A DNA stretch of 64,000 nucleotides from Candidatus Thiothrix sulfatifontis (GTDB lineage: Bacteria > Pseudomonadota > Gammaproteobacteria > Thiotrichales > Thiotrichaceae), in the NCBI GenBank assembly GCA_022828425.1, contig CP094685.1, positions 3,080,046-3,144,045 on the forward strand, written 5' to 3'. Every line of letters begins with the position of its first letter. Within the stretch, counting starts at the first letter, position 1. This document shows positions 1 through 10,974 of the stretch, piece after piece. Below the pieces are notes generated by a model. It did no database searches, had not been told where the DNA came from, and saw nothing but the letters and a program-made list of their open reading frames with translations. The translations under genes were made by a program, and so were the position numbers.

Positions 1-1139
1 GTACTCAAATTGAAGCGCTCTTTCAGCACTGCCAGTAAATAAGCGCTGAGCGTGAGTGCCGTGTCGAAGCCCGCCTCAAACGCTGCTTTACCCATTTGAC
101 GGATTTGCGTATCGGGGTCTTCGCCTTGCGGCAAAAACAAAAAGCGGATTTCCTTGTCATCGCGCAACTCTGGTAAAGCATTTTCCAAGGCTCTCCAGGC
201 CGCATCCCGCCCCGCACGGTCGCCGTCAAAGCAAAACACCACTTCTGGCACCAGACGCAATAATTGGCGGATGTGTTCCGGCGTGGTGGCGGTTCCCAGC
301 GTTGCGACCGCATAGGTAATGCCGTATTGCGCGAGGGCAATCACATCCATGTAGCCTTCGACCACTAACAGACGTTCTAGCTTGCGGGTATCGTTACGCG
401 CTTCAAACAAGCCGTAAAGCTCAGCACCTTTGTGGAAAACCTCGGTTTCGGGTGAATTCAGGTACTTGGGTGAACCATCGCCAATCACCCGCCCGCCAAA
501 ACCGATCACGCGCCCGCGTCGATCCCGAATCGGAAACATAATGCGTTCCCGAAAACGGTCATACACCCGCCCGGTTTCGTGGCGAATCGCCATGCCGCTG
601 GCGACTAACTTATCGTCCCCGTAACGCGCCAATTCACGCCCCAGCGAACTGTGCGGCGGCGCAAACCCCAAACCAAAGCGTTTGGTTACGTCTTTGCTCA
701 AGCCCCGCCGCTGCAAATACCCAAGCGCATCAGGGTTTTGCGGCAATTGTGCTTGAAACCATGCCGCCGCCTCTTCCAGCAAGGTATACAAGTTTTTGTC
801 TTTACGCGGGCGTTTTGGGGCATCTTCTGCACCTTCACGGGGAACAGGCACGCCAATGGTGCGAGCTAACGCCTCAATTGCCTCTGGATATTCAAGATGT
901 TCGTATTCCATTAAAAAAGTAATGGCCGAACCGTGTACCCCGCAACCAAAACAATGGTAGAACTGTTTCGTCGGACTCACCGTGAAAGAAGGCGTTTTTT
1001 CATTATGAAACGGGCAACACGCGGTATATTCGCGCCCTGCCTTTTTTAATGGCACCCGCCCACCGATCACGTCGATAATGTCGACGCGAGCTAACAGTTG
1101 GTCAATAAACTCTTTTGGGATGCGACCTGCTTTACTCAT
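1..1139 (-). CDS. dnaG: DNA primase DnaG, N-terminal part (cut by window edge)
   Basis: This gene makes RNA primers for chromosome replication. The reading frame starts at ATG 1139 (MSKAGRIPKEFIDQL) and runs off the left edge after about 379 codons. The N-terminal CHC2 zinc finger is complete: C42, H45, C63 and C66 (CPFHNEKTPSF then YHCFGC). It is followed by the catalytic core (RFRERIMFPI, GFGGRVIG) and the TOPRIM acidic motifs VVEGYMDV and CFDGDRAGRDAA. The C-terminal DnaB-binding domain lies outside the window. It is transcribed divergently from gltB. No frameshift is visible in the part seen. Confidence 0.97.
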   Translation of the reverse strand, partial: MSKAGRIPKEFIDQLLARVDIIDVIGGRVPLKKAGREYTACCPFHNEKTPSFTVSPTKQFYHCFGCGVHGSAITFLMEYEHLEYPEAIEALARTIGVPVPREGAEDAPKRPRKDKNLYTLLEEAAAWFQAQLPQNPDALGYLQRRGLSKDVTKRFGLGFAPPHSSLGRELARYGDDKLVASGMAIRHETGRVYDRFRERIMFPIRDRRGRVIGFGGRVIGDGSPKYLNSPETEVFHKGAELYGLFEARNDTRKLERLLVVEGYMDVIALAQYGITYAVATLGTATTPEHIRQLLRLVPEVVFCFDGDRAGRDAAWRALENALPELRDDKEIRFLFLPQGEDPDTQIRQMGKAAFEAGFDTALTLSAYLLAVLKERFNLS

Positions 1140-1294
1140 AAGCTGTGTGCGATCTTGCTCCGTTGTGCTGGTAGCGTAGTATACGCTAAATAAGATACCG
1201 CTTTCTGGGCGTGTCGACAAAAACGCACCAAAATTCTAGCCCTAAACTGGCATTTTGGTACATAATACTTACCCTTTTATCGCCTGAGAATACG

Positions 1295-4200
1295 ATGAGA
1301 TACACTGAACTACCCCCATCGCAAGGTCTTTACGACCCTGGCTTTGAACACGATGCATGTGGCATGGGCTTTGTGGCTCACCTGAAAGGTGTTAAGTCGC
1401 ATCAAATCGTCCAACAGGCATTAAAAGTATTAACCCACATGGAACACCGTGGCGCGTGCGGCTGCGAGGAAAATACCGGCGATGGCGCAGGTATCCTGCT
1501 CCAGCTTCCACATGAATTCCTTGCCGCTGAGTGCAAATCACTCAACATTAAACTGCCCGCACCCGGTCATTATGCGACTGGCATGGTGTTCCTGCCACAA
1601 GATGCCGATGCACGCGCTGAGGTTGCCGCTATCTTCGCCCGCATCGTCGAAGAAGAAGGTCAAACCCTGCTCGGCTGGCGTGATGTTCCCACCAATCCGA
1701 CCCCGATTGGCAAAACCGCGCTCAAAGCCATGCCTTTTATTCGCATGGTATTTGTTGCCAAATCCGCTGACATCGCGGAAGGTATCGACTTTGAACGCAA
1801 GCTCTACGTGATTCGCAAACGCACACAAAACAGCGTCGATACCCCAGAAGTCGCAGGACACGTTTATTTCCCTAGCCTGTCGTCACGCACCCTTGTTTAC
1901 AAAGGCATGTTGACCACCGAACAGGTTGGGCAGTTCTACCGCGATTTAACCAACCCGCGCATGGAAACGGCGATTGCGATGGTGCATTCACGCTTTTCCA
2001 CCAACACTTTCCCAAGCTGGGAACGTGCTCACCCCAACCGCTACCTGATTCACAACGGTGAAATCAACACCATGCGCGGTAACGTCAACTGGATGAATGC
2101 ACGGCAAGGCGTGATTAAAACCACTGTCTTCAATACCGATGTTGAAAAGCTATTTCCAGTCGTCAATCCTCACGGCAGTGACTCCGCGATGTTTGATAAC
2201 ACATTGGAATTCATGTATTTGTCAGGCTATTCCTTGCCCCATGCAATGATGATGATGGTTCCTGAACCGTGGTCGAACCACGAAAGCATGAGCGCGGAAA
2301 AGAAAGCCTTTTACGAATACCACAGTTGCCTGATGGAACCGTGGGATGGCCCTGCGGCAATGGGTTTCACCGATGGCACACTGGTTGGCGCAACGCTGGA
2401 TCGTAACGGTTTGCGCCCCTCGCGTTACTACGTCACCAATGACGACATGATTATCCTCGCCTCCGAAGTCGGGGTATTGGATGATCTTGACCAAAGCACG
2501 ATTATCTCCAAGCAACGCCTGCAACCGGGGCGTATGTTACTGGTCGACACCGCGCAAGGCCGCATTATTGCTGACGAAGAAATCAAGCAGCAAATCGCCA
2601 CCGCTAAGCCGTATCAAGACTGGCTGGCAAGCAATTTGGTCGAACTGCAAGACCTACCGGCTGCGCCACAAAGTGCCCTGCCAGAACACGAAACGCTGGT
2701 ACAACGCCAGAAAATGTTCGGCTACACCTACGAAGACGTGCGCAAAGTCATTGTGCCGATGGCGCGTGACGGCATCGACCCGCTGGGTGCGATGGGTATC
2801 GACTCACCAATTGCGGTGTTATCCAACCAAGCACAACCGCTGTTTAACTACTTCAAGCAGTTGTTTGCGCAAGTGACCAACCCGCCGATTGACTCAATTC
2901 GCGAAGAAATCGTTACCTCGTCTTACACCACGTTGGGTTCCGAGGGCGATATTACGGCGCCTACAGCAGCAAGTTGCCAGCAAATTCTGCTAAAAACCCC
3001 GATTTTGGACAACGCTGAACTGGCGAAACTGACGCACATTAACCGTGAAGGTTTCAAGTGCGTCACCCTGCCGATTATGTTCCACGCTGCCGATGGCAAA
3101 AATGCACTGGAAGCCGCATTGGAACACCTGTTCACTGCGGCCGATAACGCCATTAATGACGGCGCAAATTTAATCGTGCTCTCCGACCGCTTGGCGGATG
3201 CGGATAATGCACCAATTCCGTCACTCTTGGCAGTCGCGGGCTTGCATCATCATTTGATTCGTAACGGTTGCCGTACCCGTGTGAGCCTGATTCTCGAATC
3301 CGGTGAACCGCGTGAAGTGCATCATTTCTGCACACTGCTGGGTTATGGCGTGCAAGCGATCAACCCTTACGTCGCGTTTGAGTCGATCGGTGATTTGATT
3401 CGCGAAGGTTTATTGCCCGGTATTCAGCACGATTACGCTGTACAGAAGTACATCAAAGCCGCCACCAAAGGCGTGATCAAGGTCATGTCCAAAATCGGTA
3501 TTTCCACGATTCAATCTTACCGTGGGGCGCAAATCTTTGAGGCGCTGGGGATTAGCAAAGCGGTCATCGACAAATATTTCACCGCAACAGCATCGCGTAT
3601 CGGTGGTATTGATTTAGCCATTATCGCGAAAGAAGCTTTGATTCGTCATCAAACCGCTTACGATCACCACGACGCGGAACAACGTTCGTTGCGTGCCGGT
3701 AACGTGTTCCAATGGCGGAATGAGGAAGAAGAGCATCAATACAACCCGACAACCATTTACACCCTGCAAAAAGCCGTGCGGCTGGGCGATTACGGTTTGT
3801 ACAAGCAATACAGCAAACTGTTGCACGAAGACGCCGATGTTAAATTCAACTTGCGTAACTTGCTAGAATTCAACTTTGCTGACCAAGCCATTCCGCTGAA
3901 CGAAGTCGAATCGGCACAAACCATTGTGAAGCGCTTCAAATCCGGCGCAATGTCTTTCGGTTCCATCAGCCCGGAAGCGCACGAAGCCTTGGCAATTGCC
4001 ATGAACCGCTTGGGCGCACGCTCCAATTCCGGCGAAGGCGGCGAAGATTCGGCACGTTTCATTCCCGACCCGAACGGCGATTCGCGCAACAGTGCCATTA
4101 AGCAAGTGGCCTCAGGGCGCTTCGGTGTTACCAGCCATTACCTGAACAATGCGCAGGAAATCCAGATCAAACTGGCGCAAGGCGCAAAACCGGGTGAAGG

Positions 4201-5890
4201 TGGGCAATTACCGGGCAAAAAAGTGTATCCGATTATTGCACGAGTGCGCGGTACCACGCCGGGGGTCGGCTTGATTTCACCGCCGCCGCACCACGACATT
4301 TACTCGATTGAAGATTTGGCGCAGCTTATTCATGACCTGAAAAATGCCAATAAACGCGCGCGAATTAACGTCAAGTTGGTTTCCGAAGTCGGGGTTGGCA
4401 CGATTGCCGCCGGTGTTGCCAAAGGCAAAGCGGATGTCATCCTGATTTCCGGTTATGACGGTGGCACGGGCGCTTCCCCAAAAACCAGCGTCCAACACGC
4501 CGGTTTGCCGTGGGAATTGGGGCTGGCAGAAACGCACCAAACCCTGTTGCTCAATAACCTGCGGAGTCGGGTGCGTCTGGAAACCGATGGCAAGTTGATG
4601 ACCGGGCGTGACGTCGCGATTGCTGCGCTGTTGGGTGCGGAAGAATACGGTTTCGCGACGCTACCATTGGTGGCGCTGGGCTGCGTGATGATGCGCGTTT
4701 GCCATCAGGACACCTGCCCGGTTGGGATTGCGACGCAAAACCCAGAGTTACGCAAAAAGTACGCAGGCGACCCGCAATACGTGGTGAATTTGCTGATGTT
4801 TATCGCTGAAGAGTTGCGCGAATATATGGCAAAACTCGGCTTCCGCACCATTGATGAAATGGTCGGGCGAGTCGACAAACTGCGCCAAGGCACGGCGGAA
4901 GGTCACTGGAAAGCCAGCATGGTTGATTTGAGCAAATTGCTGCACACACCCGAACTGGAAGAATGCGACGGCATCCGGTGTTTGCGTGCACAAGACCATG
5001 GCATTGCGCAATCCTTGGATGAACGTGAAATTCTTAGCGTCTGCCAACCCGCGATTGCGCACGGCACACCTGTTACCGCCGAATTTGCGATTAAGAACAT
5101 TGACCGCGTGGTCGGCACGATCACCGGCTCGGAAGTCACTCGCAAGTACGGCGCAGCAGGCTTACCAGAAGACACGATTCGCTTGAAATTTAACGGCTCA
5201 GCCGGGCAAAGTTTCGGTGCATTCCTACCCAAGGGCATGACGCTGGAACTCGAAGGCGATTCCAACGACTACATTGGCAAAGGGTTGTCGGGCGGTAAGA
5301 TCATTGTTTATCCGCGTAAAGATGCGCAATTTGCTGCCGAAGACAATATTTTAACCGGCAACGTGGCATTCTTTGGCGCAAGTGACGGCGAAGCTTATGT
5401 GCGCGGGGTCGCAGGCGAACGTTTCTGTGTGCGCAATTCCGGGGTGCGCGTGGTCGTTGAAGGCACGGGCGACCACGGTTGCGAATACATGACCGGCGGG
5501 CGCGTGGTGGTGTTGGGCAAAGTCGGGCGTAACTTCGGCGCGGGCATGTCTGGCGGCGTGGCTTATGTGTATGACCCTAGCGGCATTCTCGCCATCAGCG
5601 GCAATACTGAAATGGTCTCCTACAGCCCCCTGAGTGATGCCGATGAAAAAGCCGAAGTCAAAGCGATGATCGAAAAGCATGTGCTGTATACTGGTAGCAC
5701 GCGCGGTAGTCTGATTTTGGCGAATTGGAATAACTATTCAGCCGATTTCGTGCGCATCATGCCAAACGACTACCAACGCATGTTAGAAGCGGTCAAATCG
5801 TTTGAAGCCCAAGGGCTTTCCGGTGAAGAAGCCTTGATGGCTGCTTTCATCGCCAATAATAGCGACGCTTCGCGTGTCAGTGGCAATTAA
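1295..5890 (+). CDS. gltB: Glutamate synthase [NADPH] large subunit
   Basis: The large chain of GOGAT makes two glutamates from glutamine and 2-oxoglutarate. I place the start at ATG 1295, not the in-frame ATG at 1211. This leaves a short propeptide and puts the class-II amidotransferase nucleophile at Cys22 ([10 protein letters not shown]), as in bacterial GltB precursors. The order is amidotransferase domain, central domain, FMN-binding synthase domain ([27 protein letters not shown]), 3Fe-4S cysteines C1130, C1136 and C1141 ([15 protein letters not shown]), and the C-terminal GXGXG beta-helix. The 1531-residue length is normal. gltD follows 18 bp downstream, forming a gltBD operon. Confidence 0.97.
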   Translation: MRYTELPPSQGLYDPGFEHDACGMGFVAHLKGVKSHQIVQQALKVLTHMEHRGACGCEENTGDGAGILLQLPHEFLAAECKSLNIKLPAPGHYATGMVFLPQDADARAEVAAIFARIVEEEGQTLLGWRDVPTNPTPIGKTALKAMPFIRMVFVAKSADIAEGIDFERKLYVIRKRTQNSVDTPEVAGHVYFPSLSSRTLVYKGMLTTEQVGQFYRDLTNPRMETAIAMVHSRFSTNTFPSWERAHPNRYLIHNGEINTMRGNVNWMNARQGVIKTTVFNTDVEKLFPVVNPHGSDSAMFDNTLEFMYLSGYSLPHAMMMMVPEPWSNHESMSAEKKAFYEYHSCLMEPWDGPAAMGFTDGTLVGATLDRNGLRPSRYYVTNDDMIILASEVGVLDDLDQSTIISKQRLQPGRMLLVDTAQGRIIADEEIKQQIATAKPYQDWLASNLVELQDLPAAPQSALPEHETLVQRQKMFGYTYEDVRKVIVPMARDGIDPLGAMGIDSPIAVLSNQAQPLFNYFKQLFAQVTNPPIDSIREEIVTSSYTTLGSEGDITAPTAASCQQILLKTPILDNAELAKLTHINREGFKCVTLPIMFHAADGKNALEAALEHLFTAADNAINDGANLIVLSDRLADADNAPIPSLLAVAGLHHHLIRNGCRTRVSLILESGEPREVHHFCTLLGYGVQAINPYVAFESIGDLIREGLLPGIQHDYAVQKYIKAATKGVIKVMSKIGISTIQSYRGAQIFEALGISKAVIDKYFTATASRIGGIDLAIIAKEALIRHQTAYDHHDAEQRSLRAGNVFQWRNEEEEHQYNPTTIYTLQKAVRLGDYGLYKQYSKLLHEDADVKFNLRNLLEFNFADQAIPLNEVESAQTIVKRFKSGAMSFGSISPEAHEALAIAMNRLGARSNSGEGGEDSARFIPDPNGDSRNSAIKQVASGRFGVTSHYLNNAQEIQIKLAQGAKPGEGGQLPGKKVYPIIARVRGTTPGVGLISPPPHHDIYSIEDLAQLIHDLKNANKRARINVKLVSEVGVGTIAAGVAKGKADVILISGYDGGTGASPKTSVQHAGLPWELGLAETHQTLLLNNLRSRVRLETDGKLMTGRDVAIAALLGAEEYGFATLPLVALGCVMMRVCHQDTCPVGIATQNPELRKKYAGDPQYVVNLLMFIAEELREYMAKLGFRTIDEMVGRVDKLRQGTAEGHWKASMVDLSKLLHTPELEECDGIRCLRAQDHGIAQSLDEREILSVCQPAIAHGTPVTAEFAIKNIDRVVGTITGSEVTRKYGAAGLPEDTIRLKFNGSAGQSFGAFLPKGMTLELEGDSNDYIGKGLSGGKIIVYPRKDAQFAAEDNILTGNVAFFGASDGEAYVRGVAGERFCVRNSGVRVVVEGTGDHGCEYMTGGRVVVLGKVGRNFGAGMSGGVAYVYDPSGILAISGNTEMVSYSPLSDADEKAEVKAMIEKHVLYTGSTRGSLILANWNNYSADFVRIMPNDYQRMLEAVKSFEAQGLSGEEALMAAFIANNSDASRVSGN

Positions 5891-5908
5891 GGATTAAAGG
5901 TAACAATC

Positions 5909-7399
5909 ATGGGTAAACCTACTGGTTTCATGGAATACCAGCGCGAGCTGCCAGCCGACCGCGCCCCGTTGGAACGCATTAAAGACTGGCGTGAAATGCA
6001 TTTGCATTTCGGTCGTGAAGCGGAAAGCCGCGAGCAAGGGGCGCGTTGCATGGAATGCGGCATTCCGTTTTGTCAAACCGGCAAAATGTTGCCCGGTGGC
6101 GCGAGCGGCTGCCCGGTTCACAATTTGATTCCTGAATGGAATGACATGATCTTTCGCGGCTTGTGGAAAGAAGCCTACGAACGCCTGCGCATGACCAATA
6201 ACTTCCCGGAATTTACCGGGCGAGTTTGCCCAGCGCCGTGCGAAGGTTCTTGTACACTGGGTATCAATGAACTACCTGTGACCATCAAATTGAACGAAGT
6301 GTCGATCATCGACAAAGCATTCGAGGAAGGTTGGGTTAAGGCTGAACCGCCAACAGAACGCACGGGTAAAACCATTGCCGTGGTTGGTTCTGGCCCTGCG
6401 GGGTTAGCGTGTGCGGATCAGTTGAACAAAGCCGGTCACAGCGTCACCGTTTACGAACGCGCGGATCGCACTGGTGGCTTGCTGATGTACGGCATCCCCA
6501 ATATGAAGCTCGATAAACAGGACATCGTGCAACGGCGCGTTGACCTGATGGCTGCCGAAGGCGTGAATTTCGTCACGGGCGTGGACGTGGGCAAAGACAT
6601 TTCTGCTGAACAGTTGCGCAGTGACTTTGATGCGGTAGTGTTGTGCGCGGGTGCTACTCAGCCGCGTGATCTGCCGGTGGAAGGGCGTCACCTCAAGGGT
6701 GTGCATTTTGCGATGGATTTCCTCACCGCGAATACCAAAAGCTTGCTGGATTCGGGCTTGGCGGATGGTCAGTATATTTCAGCACAAGGCTTGGATGTGA
6801 TCGTGATTGGCGGCGGTGATACTGGCACCGATTGCGTGGGTACGTCGGTACGGCATGGCTGCAAATCGGTTACGCAATTGGAAATCATGCCGCGTGCACC
6901 GGATGCGCGTGCAGCGGACAACCCTTGGCCGGAATGGCCGCGTGTGCATAAAATCGATTACGGTCAGGAAGAAGCGGCTGCGGTGTTTGGGCGTGATCCG
7001 CGTGATTACCTAATTTCCACCAAGAAACTGGTCGGTGATGAAAACGGTCATGTGAAAGAAATTCATACGGTTGGGGTGCGCTGGGAACAGGGTGCTGGCG
7101 GACGCATGAATTTGATCGAAGTCGAAGGCACCGAAGAAGTATTGCCCGCGCAATTGGTATTGCTGGCAATGGGCTTTACCGGGCCGGAAAAAACACTGGT
7201 GGATGCACTGACGCTGGACACTGACCCACGCGGTAATGTCAAAGCCGATTACGGCAAATACACCACCAACCTGCCGGGCGTGTTTGCGGCGGGCGATATG
7301 CGCCGTGGGCAAAGTCTGGTGGTGTGGGCGATCAACGAAGGTCGCGAAGCCGCGCGGGAATGTGATCGGTTTTTGATGGGTAAAACTTACTTACCGTAA
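5909..7399 (+). CDS. gltD: Glutamate synthase [NADPH] small subunit
   Basis: The beta subunit of GOGAT oxidises NADPH at FAD and passes electrons through iron-sulfur clusters to GltB. The N-terminal cysteines C47, C50, C55 and C107, C111, C115 match the two 4Fe-4S cluster motifs ([18 protein letters not shown]). The FAD Rossmann motif GSGPAG is at residues 160-165, a second nucleotide-binding motif IGGGDTGTD is near residue 298, and the C-terminal FAD contact is [11 protein letters not shown]. The 496-residue length is slightly over the usual 470-480. A purine-rich ribosome-binding site (GGATTAAAGG) precedes the ATG. A strong hairpin terminator follows the gene. Confidence 0.97.
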   Translation: MGKPTGFMEYQRELPADRAPLERIKDWREMHLHFGREAESREQGARCMECGIPFCQTGKMLPGGASGCPVHNLIPEWNDMIFRGLWKEAYERLRMTNNFPEFTGRVCPAPCEGSCTLGINELPVTIKLNEVSIIDKAFEEGWVKAEPPTERTGKTIAVVGSGPAGLACADQLNKAGHSVTVYERADRTGGLLMYGIPNMKLDKQDIVQRRVDLMAAEGVNFVTGVDVGKDISAEQLRSDFDAVVLCAGATQPRDLPVEGRHLKGVHFAMDFLTANTKSLLDSGLADGQYISAQGLDVIVIGGGDTGTDCVGTSVRHGCKSVTQLEIMPRAPDARAADNPWPEWPRVHKIDYGQEEAAAVFGRDPRDYLISTKKLVGDENGHVKEIHTVGVRWEQGAGGRMNLIEVEGTEEVLPAQLVLLAMGFTGPEKTLVDALTLDTDPRGNVKADYGKYTTNLPGVFAAGDMRRGQSLVVWAINEGREAARECDRFLMGKTYLP

Positions 7400-7425
7400 G
7401 TTCAAAGCCGACGTTTCACATGACT

Positions 7426-7456
7426 AAAAAGCGCCCCAATAATGGGGCGTTTTTTT
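7426..7456 (+). terminator. Intrinsic terminator after gltD
   Basis: The stem is CGCCCC (7432-7437) paired with GGGGCG (7444-7449), with a six-base AATAAT loop, preceded by A5 and followed by T7. The A-run upstream means it may also work on the minus strand for the convergent co-polymerase gene. Confidence 0.85.
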
Positions 7457-7469
7457 GGATAAGGCAGCG

Positions 7470-9743
7470 CTAAATCGGAGCAAGATTCAAACCCTTGCGC
7501 TTACTTTTCGTCGCCTTGACGTCAGCCTTGTTGGGATGAACCGTGTGGTAACGGTCATAATAGCGCGAGTCCAGCGCTTCTTCTTGCGATTTCACCATTA
7601 AAAACCCGACCACGTTTTGTCTCACGCGCCGTAACTGCTCAATGACCGTCAGCAAGCGTTTGCGGTTAATGCGGTCTTCATCGGCAACAATCACCGTCGC
7701 TTCTGCCATTGACGACAAATAGAGTGCATCCGCAAAACCTGCCGTTGGCGGGCCGTCAATAATCACACTGTCGAAATGCTTAGTCGCCAGATTCAGCAAT
7801 TGCGCCATCGCTGGGCTGGACACCAGCCGCACCGGATCCGTCATCAATGTACCCGCCAAAATCAGGTACAAACCTTTAAGCTCGCGGGAAGGGTGCGTCA
7901 CACTGGCAATATCGACCTCACCATTCAGGTAATTGCTCAAACCTCTGGCATGTGGCAAACCCAATTTGACATGCACCGATGGGCGGCGCAAATCCGCATC
8001 AATCAGCAACACCTTCAAGCCCTGTTGCGCTTGGCTCGTGGCAATATTCACTGCCGATGTTGATTTACCTTCTGCCGGATTCACGCTGGTAATCAGGGTG
8101 ACACGCGGCGCAACCCCACCGGGCAGTACAAACCGCAAATTTGCGGTCATTACCCGATACGATTCTGCTAACAACGATCCTGCATCCCGCACTGTCGCCA
8201 ACGCTAAATTGCTTTCGGATAAATGCCGCACATGCGGAATCGTTCCCAATACCGGCAAACCACTTAGCGTCTGCAATTCGCTCACCGAAGCTACGCTCTG
8301 ACTCAGGGTTTCGCGCAATAGCGCCGCACCCACCCCCAACATCAGCCCCACTAAGCTGCCGATAATCAGGTTCAACGCTTTTTTAGGGCGAAACACCTCG
8401 TTATCGGGAGCCGCCGCATCCACTACCCGAATATTACTGCTGGTTACATTAGAGGCAACATTGACCTCCTTCATGCGCTGTAACAAACCGTCGTACAAAT
8501 CCCGACTAGTTTCAACTTCGCGTTTCAACGCGTTGTACTCAATGCTGCGGTCACGCAAATCCACCAGCTCGCTTTTATAAGCGTCTAATTGGCTACGCAA
8601 ATCATCTTCCAGATTTTTTGCCGCCGCGTATTCGGCTTGCAACGACTGTTTCAACCCGCCAACTTCTTGTTGCAATTGGCTACGCACTTCCTGAATCTGT
8701 TGTTGCAAACGCTGCATATCCGGGAACGCGGGTTTGAATAATTTAAGCTTTTCTTGGTATTCCGCTTCCAAGGTATTCAGGTTTTGCTTAATGCCTTCCA
8801 CCACCGGATTATTCAGCACTTCACGCACATTGCCATGCTTGCGGCCTTGAATCATCTGGCTTTCGGCTTGAATACGGGTGCGTTCCGCAGCACCTAGCGC
8901 CGAATACAGCTCATCGAGTTGACGTTCCTGACTCGACTGGCTGTTATTCACTTCCAGAATGCCATTTTGCTTGGCGTATTCAATCAGTTTGCCCTCTTGC
9001 AAGGTCAAGCGCTGCCGGGATTTGTCTAATTCCTGTTCCAGAAATTCCTTGGCGTAAGTGTCTGTTTCGCTTTGAGAACTGATATTTTCCTTGATGAAAG
9101 CATTAATCAGCGCATTCACAATGTCCGCTGATAATACCGGCTCAGGGCTTTCGTAAAATACTTTGACCAAATGCGTCTTTTCAATCGGCTCGACATAAAG
9201 CTTTTCAACAAATTGCGCGGCGTAATCAGCCGTCTTGTTACTACCCGCAGCGGTTTGCTTAGCAGACAGGAAACTCCCAATAAAGCCTTGGATAATCACT
9301 TTAATAGACGTCAGCAGACTAAATTTTGCAGGGCGCTCAAACAAACGGGTGCGCAAATCCAGATCAGCAATGACACGCTCTGCCAACTTACGACTTTTCA
9401 ACTGCTCGTATTGGGTACGGAAAAAAGGATCTTGCTCACCCATGTCCGGCGATGCACTTGTCACTGTCCCAAAATTAACAACTTGCACCCCTTCTTTCTC
9501 AATCTGGATTGTCGCACCGGCACGGTAAGAAGGGGTCGCTGTCCAAGTGAAATAAGCCGTCAGCAGTAAAACAGCTAAAGCGGTGAGCAGTAACGTCCAT
9601 TTTTGCCGCAACAAACGCCGCCAGACATCTTCCAGTGTCAACGTATGGGCGACAATCCCATTAGTAGGCATCGCAATGTACGGCACTGACGCACTGACAG
9701 GGTGAGACGGACTCGAAGCACGGTTAGCGTTGACAGTTAGCAT
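7470..9743 (-). CDS. Polysaccharide co-polymerase / BY-kinase (Wzz-Wzc/GumC-like)
   Basis: An inner-membrane protein that controls chain length and export of an extracellular polysaccharide. The N-terminal Wzz part has a first membrane helix near residues 50-70 and a long periplasmic coiled coil (about 230-430). A second helix (LIIGSLVGLMLGVGAALL) is near residue 465. The cytoplasmic BY-kinase domain has Walker A (NPAEGKST, about 560) and Walker A' (LLIDADLRRPSVH). The C-terminal tail has only three close tyrosines (SRYYDRYH), a poorer autophosphorylation cluster than E. coli Wzc. It is divergent from the FemAB-glycosyltransferase-deacetylase genes. A wza-type porin and a flippase are not in this window. 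Confidence 0.88.
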   Translation of the reverse strand: MLTVNANRASSPSHPVSASVPYIAMPTNGIVAHTLTLEDVWRRLLRQKWTLLLTALAVLLLTAYFTWTATPSYRAGATIQIEKEGVQVVNFGTVTSASPDMGEQDPFFRTQYEQLKSRKLAERVIADLDLRTRLFERPAKFSLLTSIKVIIQGFIGSFLSAKQTAAGSNKTADYAAQFVEKLYVEPIEKTHLVKVFYESPEPVLSADIVNALINAFIKENISSQSETDTYAKEFLEQELDKSRQRLTLQEGKLIEYAKQNGILEVNNSQSSQERQLDELYSALGAAERTRIQAESQMIQGRKHGNVREVLNNPVVEGIKQNLNTLEAEYQEKLKLFKPAFPDMQRLQQQIQEVRSQLQQEVGGLKQSLQAEYAAAKNLEDDLRSQLDAYKSELVDLRDRSIEYNALKREVETSRDLYDGLLQRMKEVNVASNVTSSNIRVVDAAAPDNEVFRPKKALNLIIGSLVGLMLGVGAALLRETLSQSVASVSELQTLSGLPVLGTIPHVRHLSESNLALATVRDAGSLLAESYRVMTANLRFVLPGGVAPRVTLITSVNPAEGKSTSAVNIATSQAQQGLKVLLIDADLRRPSVHVKLGLPHARGLSNYLNGEVDIASVTHPSRELKGLYLILAGTLMTDPVRLVSSPAMAQLLNLATKHFDSVIIDGPPTAGFADALYLSSMAEATVIVADEDRINRKRLLTVIEQLRRVRQNVVGFLMVKSQEEALDSRYYDRYHTVHPNKADVKATKSKRKGLNLAPI

Positions 9744-9968
9744 GGTTCTCTGCTGGAGATAATTGTTAGTATGTCATTCATTGTCCGACAGCATCGCCCA
9801 TACCGCAAAGTTTAGCCTGCATTCGCGGGCATTTTCTGGATAAGCGGGCATAGCACCAGACGAATGACCGCCCGCCCAACAAAGTTGCTCCGTTAATCTG
9901 CTCAGACTGGCATGACCTTCCCCAACGTCATACAAATAGGTAATCATAAAAACAAAGCCGTTTGGAAG
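9744..9968. other. Divergent intergenic region of the polysaccharide locus
   Basis: A non-coding stretch between the minus-strand co-polymerase and the plus-strand FemAB-like gene. It should hold promoters for both directions. I see no clear operator or repeat. An upstream in-frame ATG at 9912 could extend the FemAB-like gene by 19 residues, but it has no ribosome-binding site. Confidence 0.4.
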
Positions 9969-10967
9969 ATGAGCATAACGATTACGCCAGACCTGCCACT
10001 TACGCCAACAGTTACGAATGGAGGGGTTTTTCTCGATCCCGCCTTTCGCGCAATTCTGGCACGCGAGTTTCGGTTGCAGCCCGTGCAAGTGCAACTCACG
10101 ACGGTTGAACATGAATGGATCATTCCAGCGTTTCTACGTGCGACTTGGCTCGGCAAACAAACGCTGATTTTGGGCGCAGGTTTCGATAAAACCGGCATAA
10201 TCCCCAACACAACACCCGACAATTATGGTGTGATGATTGCAACGTTGGCACAAGAACTTGCCACTACGCGCATTAACACGCTGGAAATACGCACCGCGCA
10301 ACACATTCCCTGCTTGACGGATACAGCCGATAAAGTCGAACTGAATCTCGACATTCAAACGTCAGTCGAAGCTATCTGGCAGAAGCTATCCAGTAATACC
10401 CGCAAAAACATTCGTCGCCCTTTGAAAATGGGGTTTACCTCAGTCGTAGGCGTGAATCCGCAATTATTGGATGAATTTTACCAATTGTACCGCATGAGTC
10501 TGCACAACCTTGGCAGTTTGCCGCACCCCAAAGCATTTTTCACCAACTTAATGCAGCAATGCCCCCAACACCTGGCAATTTTTATAGGCTATATTGATGG
10601 CATTCCAGTGGTATCATCCGTCAATTTCGTGAGCCAAACCGAAGTGTATGGCGCTTGGTCAGGCATTCACACCGACTACAAAAAACACAATGTATTCCTC
10701 GCCATGCTTTGGCAAATGGTTGAATACTGCGGCGCAAGCGGGCGCACCACTTACAACCTAGGGCGCTCTTCCGCAGGCAGCAACCCGCACCAATTCAAGC
10801 TCAAACTCGCCAACCGTAGCCACAAAATTTACTACTACAAAATACCCACGCCGCAACCGTCAGCCACACATTCTAAAGTACAAGATGCCGCCTCTTGGCT
10901 AATCCGTAATACGCCGGAAATCGTGATGGATGGCTTATCCCGCGCCCTGCTCCACAAATTTTACTGA
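9969..10967 (+). CDS. FemAB-like / GNAT-fold transferase of exopolysaccharide cluster
   Basis: This is predicted to be an acyl- or aminoacyl-transferase of the FemAB/GNAT type found in polysaccharide loci such as exosortase-linked clusters. Family-typical segments are SSNTRKNIRRPLKMG, a central RMSLHNLGSLPHPKAFF and GIPVVSSVNF, and a C-terminal TYNLGRSSAGSNPHQFK that matches the conserved FGRSTxGSGTYRFK-like block. I choose ATG 9969 because GGAAG abuts it; the alternative start is 9912. It ends 7 bp before the glycosyltransferase start, so the two are probably co-transcribed. The substrate cannot be told from sequence. Confidence 0.75.
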   Translation: MSITITPDLPLTPTVTNGGVFLDPAFRAILAREFRLQPVQVQLTTVEHEWIIPAFLRATWLGKQTLILGAGFDKTGIIPNTTPDNYGVMIATLAQELATTRINTLEIRTAQHIPCLTDTADKVELNLDIQTSVEAIWQKLSSNTRKNIRRPLKMGFTSVVGVNPQLLDEFYQLYRMSLHNLGSLPHPKAFFTNLMQQCPQHLAIFIGYIDGIPVVSSVNFVSQTEVYGAWSGIHTDYKKHNVFLAMLWQMVEYCGASGRTTYNLGRSSAGSNPHQFKLKLANRSHKIYYYKIPTPQPSATHSKVQDAASWLIRNTPEIVMDGLSRALLHKFY

Positions 10968-10974
10968 GCACACC

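Noticed and set aside
9774..10112. Minus-strand frame of 112 codons at the start of the FemAB-like gene
   Set aside because: It overlaps the coding start of a convincing plus-strand gene and shows no domain or signal peptide.
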